DNA of 64,000 nt from Chrysopilus asiliformis (lineage: Eukaryota > Arthropoda > Insecta > Diptera > Rhagionidae), in contig OZ035960.1 in NCBI GenBank assembly GCA_964034945.1, positions 50,595,706 through 50,659,705 of the forward strand, read 5' to 3'. Position numbers and translations under genes: made by a program. Every line of letters starts with the position of its first letter. The first letter of the stretch is position 1. The notes under the pieces were generated by a model. It ran no database searches and was not told the origin of the DNA. It saw only the letters and a list, made by a program, of their open reading frames with translations. Shown here piece after piece: positions 46,001 to 56,668 of the stretch.

Positions 46001-48785
46001 GTCTGTCAGTCTGTCAGTCTGTCAGTCTGTCAGTCTGTCAGTCTGTCAGTCTGTCAGTCTGTCAGTCTGTCAGTCTGTCAGTCTGTCAGTCTGTCAGTCT
46101 GTCAGTCTGTCAGTCTGTCAGTCTGTCAGTCTGTCAGTCTGTCAGTCTGTCAGTCTGTCAGTCTGTCAGTCTGTCAGTCTGTCAGTCTGTCAGTCTGTCA
46201 GTCTGTCAGTCTGTCAGTCTGTCAGTCTGTCAGTCTGTCAGTCTGTCAGTCTGTCAGTCTGTCAGTCTGTCAGTCTGTCAGTCTGTCAGTCTGTCAGTCT
46301 GTCAGTCTGTCAGTCTGTCAGTCTGTCAGTCTGTCAGTCTGTCAGTCTGTCAGTCTGTCAGTCTGTCAGTCTGTCAGTCTGTCAGTCTGTCAGTCTGTCA
46401 GTCTGTCAGTCTGTCAGTCTGTCAGTCTGTCAGTCTGTCAGTCTGTCAGTCTGTCAGTCTGTCAGTCTGTCAGTCTGTCAGTCTGTCAGTCTGTCAGTCT
46501 GTCAGTCTGTCAGTCTGTCAGTCTGTCAGTCTGTCAGTCTGTCAGTCTGTCAGTCTGTCAGTCTGTCAGTCTGTCAGTCTGTCAGTCTGTCAGTCTGTCA
46601 GTCTGTCAGTCTGTCAGTCTGTCAGTCTGTCAGTCTGTCAGTCTGTCAGTCTGTCAGTCTGTCAGTCTGTCAGTCTGTCAGTCTGTCAGTCTGTCAGTCT
46701 GTCAGTCTGTCAGTCTGTCAGTCTGTCAGTCTGTCAGTCTGTCAGTCTGTCAGTCTGTCAGTCTGTCAGTCTGTCAGTCTGTCAGTCTGTCAGTCTGTCA
46801 GTCTGTCAGTCTGTCAGTCTGTCAGTCTGTCAGTCTGTCAGTCTGTCAGTCTGTCAGTCTGTCAGTCTGTCAGTCTGTCAGTCTGTCAGTCTGTCAGTCT
46901 GTCAGTCTGTCAGTCTGTCAGTCTGTCAGTCTGTCAGTCTGTCAGTCTGTCAGTCTGTCAGTCTGTCAGTCTGTCAGTCTGTCAGTCTGTCAGTCTGTCA
47001 GTCTGTCAGTCTGTCAGTCTGTCAGTCTGTCAGTCTGTCAGTCTGTCAGTCTGTCAGTCTGTCAGTCTGTCAGTCTGTCAGTCTGTCAGTCTGTCAGTCT
47101 GTCAGTCTGTCAGTCTGTCAGTCTGTCAGTCTGTCAGTCTGTCAGTCTGTCAGTCTGTCAGTCTGTCAGTCTGTCAGTCTGTCAGTCTGTCAGTCTGTCA
47201 GTCTGTCAGTCTGTCAGTCTGTCAGTCTGTCAGTCTGTCAGTCTGTCAGTCTGTCAGTCTGTCAGTCTGTCAGTCTGTCAGTCTGTCAGTCTGTCAGTCT
47301 GTCAGTCTGTCAGTCTGTCAGTCTGTCAGTCTGTCAGTCTGTCAGTCTGTCAGTCTGTCAGTCTGTCAGTCTGTCAGTCTGTCAGTCTGTCAGTCTGTCA
47401 GTCTGTCAGTCTGTCAGTCTGTCAGTCTGTCAGTCTGTCAGTCTGTCAGTCTGTCAGTCTGTCAGTCTGTCAGTCTGTCAGTCTGTCAGTCTGTCAGTCT
47501 GTCAGTCTGTCAGTCTGTCAGTCTGTCAGTCTGTCAGTCTGTCAGTCTGTCAGTCTGTCAGTCTGTCAGTCTGTCAGTCTGTCAGTCTGTCAGTCTGTCA
47601 GTCTGTCAGTCTGTCAGTCTGTCAGTCTGTCAGTCTGTCAGTCTGTCAGTCTGTCAGTCTGTCAGTCTGTCAGTCTGTCAGTCTGTCAGTCTGTCAGTCT
47701 GTCAGTCTGTCAGTCTGTCAGTCTGTCAGTCTGTCAGTCTGTCAGTCTGTCAGTCTGTCAGTCTGTCAGTCTGTCAGTCTGTCAGTCTGTCAGTCTGTCA
47801 GTCTGTCAGTCTGTCAGTCTGTCAGTCTGTCAGTCTGTCAGTCTGTCAGTCTGTCAGTCTGTCAGTCTGTCAGTCTGTCAGTCTGTCAGTCTGTCAGTCT
47901 GTCAGTCTGTCAGTCTGTCAGTCTGTCAGTCTGTCAGTCTGTCAGTCTGTCAGTCTGTCAGTCTGTCAGTCTGTCAGTCTGTCAGTCTGTCAGTCTGTCA
48001 GTCTGTCAGTCTGTCAGTCTGTCAGTCTGTCAGTCTGTCAGTCTGTGTACAAGATTTCTCAAAAACTAATAGAGCTAGCGCCATGAAATTTTATAGGCAT
48101 GTTGGGTCCTGAAATGGGACGATCCTATCAACTTTTGGTGGAAATCCGTTAACCGGAAGTATCCAAAATGGCGGTTTTTCAAAAATCGCAATTTCGTTTT
48201 TCTCGATTTACTCCCAAACTACGCGTTTTTTAGTGGCCTTAAGTATGACAAAACTTGGAGAAAATAAAATTTCCCACACTTTTGTCTTCAGCTATAATTC
48301 GATATCTCAACCTGTTATCGAGATAAACCGTTATTTCCAAAAAAACAGTTTTTTGCGATTATCTCGAAAACTAACGGGTTTTTGCTGACTGAATGTATGA
48401 AATGAATTAATGAGAATGGCATTCTGCACAATTTTGTTTCTTACCGTTATCCGTTATCTTTTACCGTTATCGAGATATTTTCATTAATATGTAAAAAATC
48501 ATATTTTTGCGAATAATTTGCAAACTAACGGTTTTTCGACAAATCAGTTAAAAGAATAATTAAAGACGTTAACATTTTCTACATTTTTGCCATTTACCGT
48601 AAATTGATATCTTTTACCGTTCTCAAGTTATCTCAAATTTTGTACATTTTTGATATTTTTGAATACACCAAGAATTTATTGGGAGGTCGTCTTAGGTTGA
48701 CAACGCGACAGGGCTCTAGCGTAAATTGCGCAGGGTCGTAGATTTTGTAGAAGAAAGTTTTGTGTTGACCACAACTGATATTTTC
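43075..48785 (+). mobile_element. GTCT-array element, long copy 2 (5.7 kb)
   Basis: Inverted relative to 21425-28164. The left end is truncated: 'ttgtattcatgaaaaatttcgacc' is present but the 'ctttcttctacggag' terminus is missing. The array spans 43168-48046 and the right unique part (48047-48785) ends 'gaagaaagttttgtgttgaccacaactgatatttt'. The unique parts are very close to copy 1. Confidence 0.75.
43168..48046. repeat. Giant tandem array of the 8-bp unit CAGTCTGT (about 607 units)
   Basis: The unit is the reverse complement (in phase) of that at 22463-28032. Apart from one extra CAGT near 43187 no variation is seen. It creates three open frames of 1,641-1,667 codons on the plus strand, which are artefacts of a stop-free 8-mer. 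Confidence 0.95.
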
Positions 48786-48798
48786 TATAGTACTGTCA

Positions 48799-49477
48799 GG
48801 GAGATGTCCCACTGGCGAATCAGCTCCTGCAGCTGCCTGATCACGACATCAGGTCGGGCAGCTGCAGGCACTGATTCGATCAGTTGACATGGCAAACTGA
48901 ACTGGGATCAGCTGACCTCAAACGTCAAAATGTCGGACTCGGAGGAAGAACTCCTTATTTCTCTGCTAAAAAAATTGAATATGTGCAATCGTACAAACAT
49001 CTACCTTTTCCTACAGCTTGTACGATTCCTGTGTTTAATTTTTCCTATTCGATGGACATCGTATTTATTTCCACTTGTTCAAAAGTTTATTAGTTAAACA
49101 GACTTGTCAAAATTTTATGATGTCCCCAACTAGTAATTATTGTAAAGTCAACATTATATGAAGTAGAGAGCCTATAACCTAGAGAGTGGCCATGCTACCT
49201 TTATAGACTGTTCCACTGATGACAATTATTACCGCTAGACGAAAAAAATATTGAAAATTATCATTTTATTTTATTTAATCTAACAAAAATGACATTAGAA
49301 ACTACCCCACATGTTCCAGATATCAGCTACATTTAGATCAGTTCAAAAAAGTCAGCTTTGTGTCGCAGACATGAAGCTGCACATTTTTTGCAGTGTGCCA
49401 TGCGCCATTGGATTACATGTGCAACTGATATCGGGATCAGTCAGCTGCAGCAGCTGATGGCCAGTGGGACACCTCGC
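48799..49477 (+). mobile_element. Harbinger-type MITE with transposase start, copy 1
   Basis: The ends GGGAGATGTCCCACTGGC and (inverted) GCGAGGTGTCCCACTGGC are flanked by TCA (48796-48798, 49478-49480). CAGCTGCAGCTG-type subterminal palindromes follow at both ends. It is a close relative of 56669-57330. Confidence 0.8.
48930..49097 (+). pseudogene. Harbinger-like transposase N-terminal remnant
   Basis: The 55-residue frame starts MSDSEEELLISLLKKLNM. An acidic start followed by a Leu-rich helix and basic residues is common at the N-terminus of invertebrate PIF/Harbinger transposases. The following part does not match the family and the DDE domain is absent. The counterpart in the second copy is at 56800. 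Assignment is from termini plus this short motif. Confidence 0.45.
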
Positions 49478-49480
49478 TCA

Positions 49481-51436
49481 GAGAAAGCCTCCTCAACGGA
49501 GGCCTGAAAACCATTTTGACAAAAACATCATCCCCTCTACAACACAAGCTAGTTTCATATTAAAATTATTTTTCGTATTTTTAGTGCAATCTTTTTTTGT
49601 TCCATTTCAATTTCGACAATTTCGTCAATTTCAACATTATCTCAAATTGCTAAGCGACAGATCAAAAAATATTGTCTACACTTAAGAATATATGAATGTG
49701 TATTTCAGAGATTAAGGAAAAGGATAAATTTTTTATCTCCAAATGGATATGTGTGGTCATGTAATTCGACTTCCTGTTGCCAATGATAATGGCGAAACAT
49801 TACCGGAACTTTGCCCAATGTCCTTCTCACTATTCCGAAAGCAAGAGGAACTCACTCAGAACGCTGTATGGCAATCCTGTAACCATCCTGTGTCCATCGA
49901 GCTGTTCTCCTTTCATTTCCTGGACTCTCCGGCCAGACATAATTTATGAAATCTCACTCACTGGTCTTCCGAACAAAGCCCTCAACTTACGCAGGTTTTT
50001 ATGTCTACTAAATTCAAGGAATGGAAGGACGAAAAAAAACGTAGAGGATAAAATGGACGATGACGATGCCATCACCGCCTGCAATTTCAATCCCTATATT
50101 TCCAATCTCAATTCCAATCTCGGATAGACGACATTAGACACTCTGTCCATTTCGGAATATTGTAGACGTTGAAAGGACATTTGGGACTAGCAATAACGGA
50201 AAGGAAGGAGTTTTATTGCAGTTTTATTATATTGGACGCCATAAATTTTCTACGCTGACTTATCCCTTTCGGAACAAAGGGAATCGGGATGCATCCAATT
50301 CATAAGAATTGAGCAGCTACATAAGTTGCAACAAAACGAGTAGCAAAAAATCATTTCTTTTTTTCCCATTTCAGGAAATCAACCACACAATTTGTTATAT
50401 TTGCAATATAATTTTTGTGGAATTGAGAATCCGGAATTTTAGTTTCCTAGTTTTGTTAATTTTAACAATAGTGGAAAATTAAGTATTTATTTAAAGTTCT
50501 TGTTTATCAAATTTCTTGAAGTTAAAATAATAATTTAGGCATATTATTGTAATAGCAAATATATTTTCCCATGATAAATGTTAACTTTTTATACTTTATG
50601 AAATGAATTTATAATTAGATGACACCATCCGTGCGTGAATAATTTGCAGTTTTCCATGCAGCACAAAACTTTTCTCGTTATAAGTTTTTCCATAGTTAGG
50701 GAAAATCCTTGAGATCTTCTTTTTCACACAACCTCAAAACTTTAAAACTAAAACTGGGTAAGAGAAGAAGTACGGAAAAACTAAACTATGGGGATTTTTT
50801 TTCCATATATATGAGTGTGTAAAACACCTTAAGTTCATCAACTCGATAGAACTACATTCGATTATATAAAACTGGCGTGTGTACAACCTATATAAGATGG
50901 TAACCATCGGCGAGTACTTGCAAAGAGATGAGAACGAAGAAACTGGTACAGAATTCTAAACCCAAAGCCACTCAGCTATCTGACATTTTATTCTAAGACG
51001 GAGAATTAAGTAATTCTTGTAAATAAATGGTGGATGAGGAAGCTAACCCCCTTGCTCCCATCGTTGACTTTCATTTCTATAGGAAAAAAGTTTACACTTT
51101 GGAAAAAGGTGTAATTTTGGAAGAAACTTTATCGTTAAAGTTATTTCCTCTCTTTCTCTTGAATGTTGTTGTTGGTGGGCTTTTTCTTCTCGAAAGAATT
51201 ATTTTCTCAATGTTTTTCTCGATGGTTAGGCTAATTAATTTTTGCGTTAATTGAAAAGACGTGTCTTGGAAGGAAAACTTTTAAACATAAAAGCAAAAAA
51301 CTCACAAATTATAAGGTAGAAATCTTTGGATTTTTGAAGGAAAAAAATAAACGAGTTTCCGACGGTGCGATAAATCCACTTTTTTGCGTTGCTTTTTTTT
51401 TGAATTTTTAGAAGGTAAGGTGATGGTGAAATTTTG
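49481..51436. other. Two-kilobase region without a supported gene
   Basis: Frames up to 116 codons occur (49777-50127) but none shows a domain or splice context. GC content is slightly above the AT-rich background at 49750-50130; a decayed or unrecognised exon is possible. Confidence 0.4.
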
Positions 51437-52009
51437 ATACCCGTATGGTTAAACCAAAGGGTATATTAGATTTGCCTTACCGTTTGTAACGCCAAGATCC
51501 CGTCATCACACAAAAAAATGAATTACACCAGTGTGTTAAGAATGATAAAAAAATTGAATTTAGCATGTCCGTCCGTCCGTCCGTCTGTCCGTCTGTCCGT
51601 CCGTCCGTCCGGCCGTTCGTCTGTGGCGCGGATTGCGGGCGCACGGATTGAGCTAGAGACTTCAAATTTTGCGCAGATTCGTTTTTCGTATAATGCAAGG
51701 CTAAGTTCGTTAATGGTCAAAAATGGACCATTAGGGGGGTACCCCCCATACGAACGAAAACGATTTTTGCGAATATCTCAAAAACGCTGCATCTTATCAA
51801 AAAAGTCCATGAACAAAAGTTATTTAGAATATGGTTCTACAAAAAACTTCCATACATCAAAATGCGATTGGAATAAATTTAAAAAAATCTTATTGGAGAG
51901 TTTGACTTCAAAGTGGAATTTAGGTACAACTGTTCGAATTTTGATACGAATATCACCATACGGGTTTTCAATAATTGCCAGATTGGCAATTATAGCTTTT
52001 GTTATGTTT
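51437..52009 (+). mobile_element. DINE-1-like Helentron-type element
   Basis: Near full length: ATACCCGTATGG start, GTCCGTCC/GTCTGTCC microsatellite at 51568-51622, 'gagctagagacttcaaatttt', and GCCAGATTGGC hairpin before the 'gttatgttt' end. Confidence 0.75.
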
Positions 52010-52614
52010 AAATTTTAAATTTTGAAAACTGAATAATTATCCATTTTGAGCAGAAAAAGTATTCGATTTTAAACAGAAATTTATTCTAGCTTGTAATTCA
52101 TAAAAAAATATGGATATGTCCGCTCCGCACTATGCGGTCTGTAAAAAGAGAAAAAATTATTCTCACATAAAAAATTAATATAATAAAGTAGGGGAGACTG
52201 GGGTATTCTGGACCACGGGGAATTGCGGACCAGCGTCATTTTTTTTCCCCTAGTAGTGGTTGGTAGCTGCAAATAACTGTAATCAGTTTGCCTCATGTTA
52301 AGCTAATTTTCCTAACAGTACTCGACTTGTGTATACGCACTATCACCTCGCTTCGATACCAAATAGAAAAGTGATACTTCGAAATTTTTTTTTCACTTTG
52401 TGTTTCGCTTAAATTTAACCACATTTTTCGAGAATCAACTCAAGTAAATATATTGATAATATTCGCGGAGCCTTAAGCATTCGACACTGACAAGAAATTT
52501 TGCATGAAGTTTGCATTGTGTTACTAATAGCTGCCATATTGTAAAAAAAGAGCATTCGGGGAATTGCGGACCACTTTTGTCGGGGAATTATGGACCACTC
52601 AATTCTTGACATTT

Positions 52615-52676
52615 GACAAGCAAACTTCGTGTATTTGATGCATATACAAGCAAACTTCGTGTATTTGATGCATATA
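52615..52676 (+). repeat. Tandem duplication of a 29-30 bp segment
   Basis: 'caagcaaacttcgtgtattt' plus 'gatgcatat' is present twice in a row inside the pogo-like element. Confidence 0.85.
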
Positions 52677-52703
52677 AACACAGCATTAGATTTTCAGCAA
52701 TCA

Positions 52704-53104
52704 TCATACTAATACATATATAAAAATGAGTTGGTGTCTGTCTGCCTGTCTGTCTGTCTGTCTGTTCCTCTTTCACGCGAAAACGGCTGAACCGATTGAC
52801 TTGAAATTTGGCATGAGTGTCTGTGGTAGTTCTGGTTCCAACATAGGCATACGGAAAGGTAGCGCGAGGGGTGGGGGGAGTAAGGGGACGGGGTAAAGTG
52901 ATTTCGAAACTTAGTTTTCCCTCTATGTTACTCTTTCGCGGGGAAACTACTGAACCGATTGGCCTGAAATTTGGCATAGATGTTCATCGTGGGTCCAGCC
53001 CCAACATAGACCCATTAAAAAGTTTTTAAGTTCTTTCCGGTTTTCTTCGTATTCTAAAATTTAGACAAAAAGCTTAACCCGGCAACGACGGGTATACAAG
53101 CTAG
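52704..53104 (+). mobile_element. Non-autonomous Helitron (CTAG family), complete copy
   Basis: Starts TCATACTAATACATATATAA preceded by A; contains a GTCTGTCTGCC tract and 'gctgaaccgattgacttgaa'; ends with ACCCGgcaacgaCGGGT, ATACAAG, CTAG and then T. It lies inside the pogo-like element, hence is younger than it. Confidence 0.82.
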
Positions 53105-53106
53105 TT

Positions 53107-53445
53107 TCTAAATCGGCCGTTTTGACATCGCCAGAGGATGTAAATGACCTTCGTGAGAAGGCTGATATGAAGCCAAAGAGATTGGAGAGAAAAGGTGATA
53201 AACCATAATCGAAAAAGCAAAAAGATCGTGTCAAATCGAAGACATCACAGAAGAAACAACCATCTTCAACCTATTGTGAGGTGGAAGAATACATCGATTT
53301 CTGCATAATTTGTAAGAAAAATATGCCAAAAAAAATGAACCGCCGAAATACCATCCATTGCAACGTATGCGATCGAGCTGTTCACTTGGGAGGCTCCGGA
53401 ATGACTGCAAGTTATTGGACTTGCGAACATTGCGTTTCGGACTGA
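53107..53445 (+). pseudogene. C-terminal part of a pogo-like transposase with PHD-like zinc finger
   Basis: The reading frame shows a Lys-rich linker, one in-frame stop at 53206-53208, then YIDFCIICKKNM, IHCNVCDRAVHLGG and YWTCEHCVSD before the stop at 53443. The Cys/His pattern C-x2-C, C-x2-C, H, C-x2-C is PHD-like; the expected Cys after the His (H-x2-C) is replaced by Gly. C-terminal zinc fingers of this sort occur on pogo/Tigger-type transposases of insects. The DDE domain is not present and the upstream part is cut by the Helitron ending at 53104, so this is not a functional protein. Confidence 0.65.
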
Positions 53446-54314
53446 TTTTCATTGCAATTTTTCACTTCATTTCACTTTGTCTGTTATATAATAAATATAT
53501 GAATCAAAAAAAAAGTTTGTCTATCACATTTTTCCATTTTTAATCGATTTACAAAGTGGTCCACAATACCCCGAGATTTTTCAAAATCGCAAAAACGCCA
53601 TTTTTGCACCAACTGATAAAACTTGTATAATTTAATACAATTTGACCGAACTGCTGTGACCCAAAGAAAGGTTATTTATCGTACTACAAATTCAAGCTTT
53701 GAAATTTTCAGAAAAAGTTATTTTTTTGCGAGTTTTTAGCCAAAATGAAAATGCGGTCCAGAATACCCCAGTCTCCCCTATTGTATTCATGAAATATTGA
53801 TTTTGCCTAAAAAACATTTCCCGGGCACTCCTGACTCGATGGGAGCATTATTACAAAAATGTCTTTCTGTCTGTCAGTCTGCGGACAAGATTTCTCAAAA
53901 ACTAATATAGCTAGAGCCATGAATGTGGATTGTCGGTCCTGGAATGGACAATCCTATCAACATTTAGTGGAAAACCGTTAATCAGAAGTAATTAAAATGG
54001 CGGATTTTCAGAAATCGCAATTTCGTTTTTTATTATTTACTCGGAAACTACGCGTTTTCAGTAGTCTTATGTATAACAAAAGTTGGAAACAAAATTTTTA
54101 CAAAAACTCCGTATCTCAAGCCGTTATCGAGATATAACGTTATTTTTAAAGATCAAATTTTTGCGATTATCTCGAGAAACAGCGGGTTTTTGGGTGTTTG
54201 ATGTATGAGATGAGTTAAAGAGAATAATGTTTGCTATAATTTTATCTTTTACCGCTATCCGATATCTTTTACAATGATAAAATGATTTTTATCATTAAAA
54301 ATTAAAAATATCTA

Positions 54315-55008
54315 CGGCCCGATTCCAGAATCCGTCGTAGCTTTATTACGAAGAACTAACTACGTTACGAATACGAAGAAATCAGTATTCCACGATCCGA
54401 ACGGAATTGAACTTAGTGGTGCCTGATTAAAATCTAATTTCGAAAAATGAATGGCTTTGTAAAAAGGTCCCTATGCAAAACTCATAAGGAATAGATTTCT
54501 GACATGGAATAGTTTCGTGAAAAATGTCACTTTCTTGACTTAAAACTAAAAATTGTTATTAATAATGGATTCTGCAGCGTTTGCAATTTTGTGTCTGGAT
54601 GAAGATTTATCGAAGTGAAGGACTTTAATAGTGAAACGAAAACCACAACAAATAACGGATACTTAGGAATACTCACATTGCTCTTTTTTCTAAAATAATT
54701 CCTCTTAATTTGTTAAAAGTTACACTTATACTAAATAAACAAATAAAAATGTTAAAATTGCTTTTTGTTGTACAATTCAGGCCATAAATTGAGCTAAAAT
54801 AATAAGAAAATGAAGTTGCTACTCGATCTACGAAGCGAAAATTTTTCGTAGGTTTAGCTGTCAAAAAATCGATTCCTTCGGATTCTATGATACCAGATAT
54901 TCCGATTCGTAATGTTTTCGAAATTAATTTAATTCCTTCGGATCGTGGAATACCATTTTCACGAATTCTCCGAAAATCGTAGCTACGACGGATCCTGGAA
55001 TAGGGCCG
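54315..55008. mobile_element. TIR element with CTA target duplication (Harbinger-like)
   Basis: The 28-bp ends CGGCCCgATTCCAGaATCC and CGGCCCtATTCCAGgATCC, continuing to GTCGTAGCT, differ at two positions. CTA flanks both sides (54312-54314, 55009-55011). A second internal inverted pair (ATTCCACGATCCGAA near 54391 and TTCGGATCGTGGAAT near 54936) lies inward. No transposase motif. Confidence 0.8.
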
Positions 55009-55172
55009 CTAGATATTTTTATGAATTGCTTGCAAACTAACGGTTTTTCGAAAAAAAACAGCTAATAGCAGAATTAAAGGTAAAATTTGTTAGAGATCAA
55101 TAACATACACCAATGGTTTCCGAGGCTGCTTCCGTTGGAAGGTGTATGGTCGACTTAAGAAGTTGTATTTTA

Positions 55173-55417
55173 GGCACTTGGCATACCGAATGCGAAATCG
55201 AACCGCATTGCGAAAAAGTTCAAATTTACCACGCGATCTTATGTCATATGTCATTTACATGAGCTCTAATTTTGTATTACGTAACAATGCGGTCTCCCCA
55301 AAATTGCAGTCTCTGCAAAGTTAGAACTCATGCAGATTACATACAATATAAGATGGCTTGAAAAGTTTGAACTTTTTCACTATGCGGTGCGAATTCGCAT
55401 TCGGTGTGCCAAGTGCC
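55173..55417. mobile_element. Long-TIR MITE, copy 2
   Basis: Same terminal repeats as 34302-34549 (GGCAyaCCGAATGCGAAwTCG, AAAAAGTTCAAAyTTACCA), interior inverted relative to copy 1. The flanking triplets TTA and CAA do not match well, so the duplication has decayed. Confidence 0.75.
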
Positions 55418-55600
55418 CAAGTCTCTTATAAGTATTCGATCGTGCCGGGCGTTTTTGGATTATCTTCAATAAATATCATTATTAAATCGAATTGTTTTAT
55501 TTCAAAAAGCCTGCTTAATAAAATTGTCTGCATTTTCGCCTTTTACAGTAAATCGATTCGAAAGATATTTCAGATTTTGTAAAAAAAAGTCATGTTTTTA

Positions 55601-56224
55601 TGTAATTATTCGTCAGGTAAATTGTCCAGAAATGTAGATTTTGTATATTTTAGTATGTAACAAAAAAAATTAATTTCGAATTTCATTTCGGTATACCGAA
55701 TAACGTTATTATTTTGTTACCACCTAATTTTTGGTATTTTTCCGTATTTTGACAGAATTTCGATTCTACATTGCATAAATTTCCATCAGTTTTCACTGTT
55801 CTGATTATTGCTCCCTTAAATGCATTATTAGCCTCACAATTTTCCAAAAATCACTCACAAAACACAATTTTCATTCAAATATCTCAGCGCCAACGCACCT
55901 GAAAGTAGAAATAAGGTCTACATCAAGCATAAGGGCGCTTTGAAGCGTCAAGGCGAAGCGCCATTATAAATCGTTCCATAACAAACTAATGGTTTTACTT
56001 TTGAAGCGTCGAAATGTCAAAGCTAACGCATTGAAGCGTCAATATGGTTTCGCTATCATTTAGTAATTCCAACGCATTTTGTTAGCGGTTGTTAGTTATT
56101 TAACGGTACAGGAGTTAGCAGGGTAGGCGAACCTTTAGTTATCCCATGGTCTGAAGCGCAAAACACAATTGGCCTGACACAACATTTCATGTTTTCTTCA
56201 CAATGAAATTCTCAAGGGAAATTC
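55601..56224. other. AT-rich DNA without a supported gene
   Basis: The tract at 55930-56060 contains 'gaagcgtc' several times ('ttgaagcgtcaaggcgaagcg'), a small local repeat. Nothing coding. Confidence 0.4.
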
Positions 56225-56625
56225 AAGCTAGAACCTGAATCGTACGTCGATGCGTCCGTCATGCGTTCGTCCGGTAGACAGTTTTATGCGGTGACAGTTG
56301 GATACGGCAACGAATCACTTTTTCTTCACTTTTTTTGCACTTCTTCTATTAGTTTATCGTCGAAGCAATTACTTTCAATTTGTTCCATACTTAAATTGCT
56401 TAAATCGTAACCAAACTTTTTTGGGAAATGACATTTCCGTGCGTTGCCGCATGTAAAAGTAGAAAGTCGACCTACTCTATGCGGTGACGGTGCGTTGCCG
56501 TATCGGACAAACGCATTATTAGGGGAGTACTCATAGCAGCCCGTTGATTTTACTTTGACCGCATCGAACTGTCAACATGGCGGACGCATGGCGGACGCAC
56601 GGACGTATGTTTCTGGTTATACCTT
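56225..56625. mobile_element. Imperfect TIR element
   Basis: The left part (AAGCTAGAACCTGAATCGTACGT..., GATGCGTCCGTCATGCG) is mirrored on the right (AAGGTATAACCAGAAACATACGT..., GTGCGTCCGCCATGCG) over about 45 bp with mismatches. Internal 'tgcggtgac' motifs recur near 56287 and 56479. No clear target duplication. Confidence 0.6.
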
Positions 56626-56668
56626 AAAGAATGTATTAGGAAATATAGGTTGTATGCTATGTTGCTTA

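Larger units (their letters stand above)
52216..53575. repeat. Repeated GGGGAATTnnGGACCA motifs in the pogo-like element
   Basis: The motif appears near 52219, 52557 and 52582, and related forms ('gtggtccacaatacccc') near 53555 and at the right end. Such repeated end-like motifs are probable transposase-binding sites. Confidence 0.55.
52191..53778 (+). mobile_element. pogo-like element, 1.6 kb, with TA duplication
   Basis: The ends GGGGAGACTGGGGTATTCTG and its complement are flanked by TA (52189-52190, 53779-53780). The sequence on the two sides joins into 'aataaagTAttgtattcatg', the normal text of the GTCT-array element. The 3' end of a transposase gene with a zinc finger remains (53107-53445). 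The Helitron at 52704 has cut it. Confidence 0.82.
52165..55600 (+). mobile_element. GTCT-array element, copy with two units, heavily interrupted
   Basis: Pieces of the family occur at 52165-52190 ('taatataataaagta'), 53779-54314 ('ttgtattcatgaaa...', 'gtctgtcagtctgcgg'), 55012-55090 and about 55440-55590. The array is only about two units long (53868-53881). It hosts a pogo-like element, through it a Helitron, a Harbinger-type MITE and a long-TIR MITE. Confidence 0.7.

Noticed and set aside
43083..48112. Three plus-strand open frames of about 1,640-1,670 codons
   Set aside because: Same artefact from the second array in the opposite orientation.
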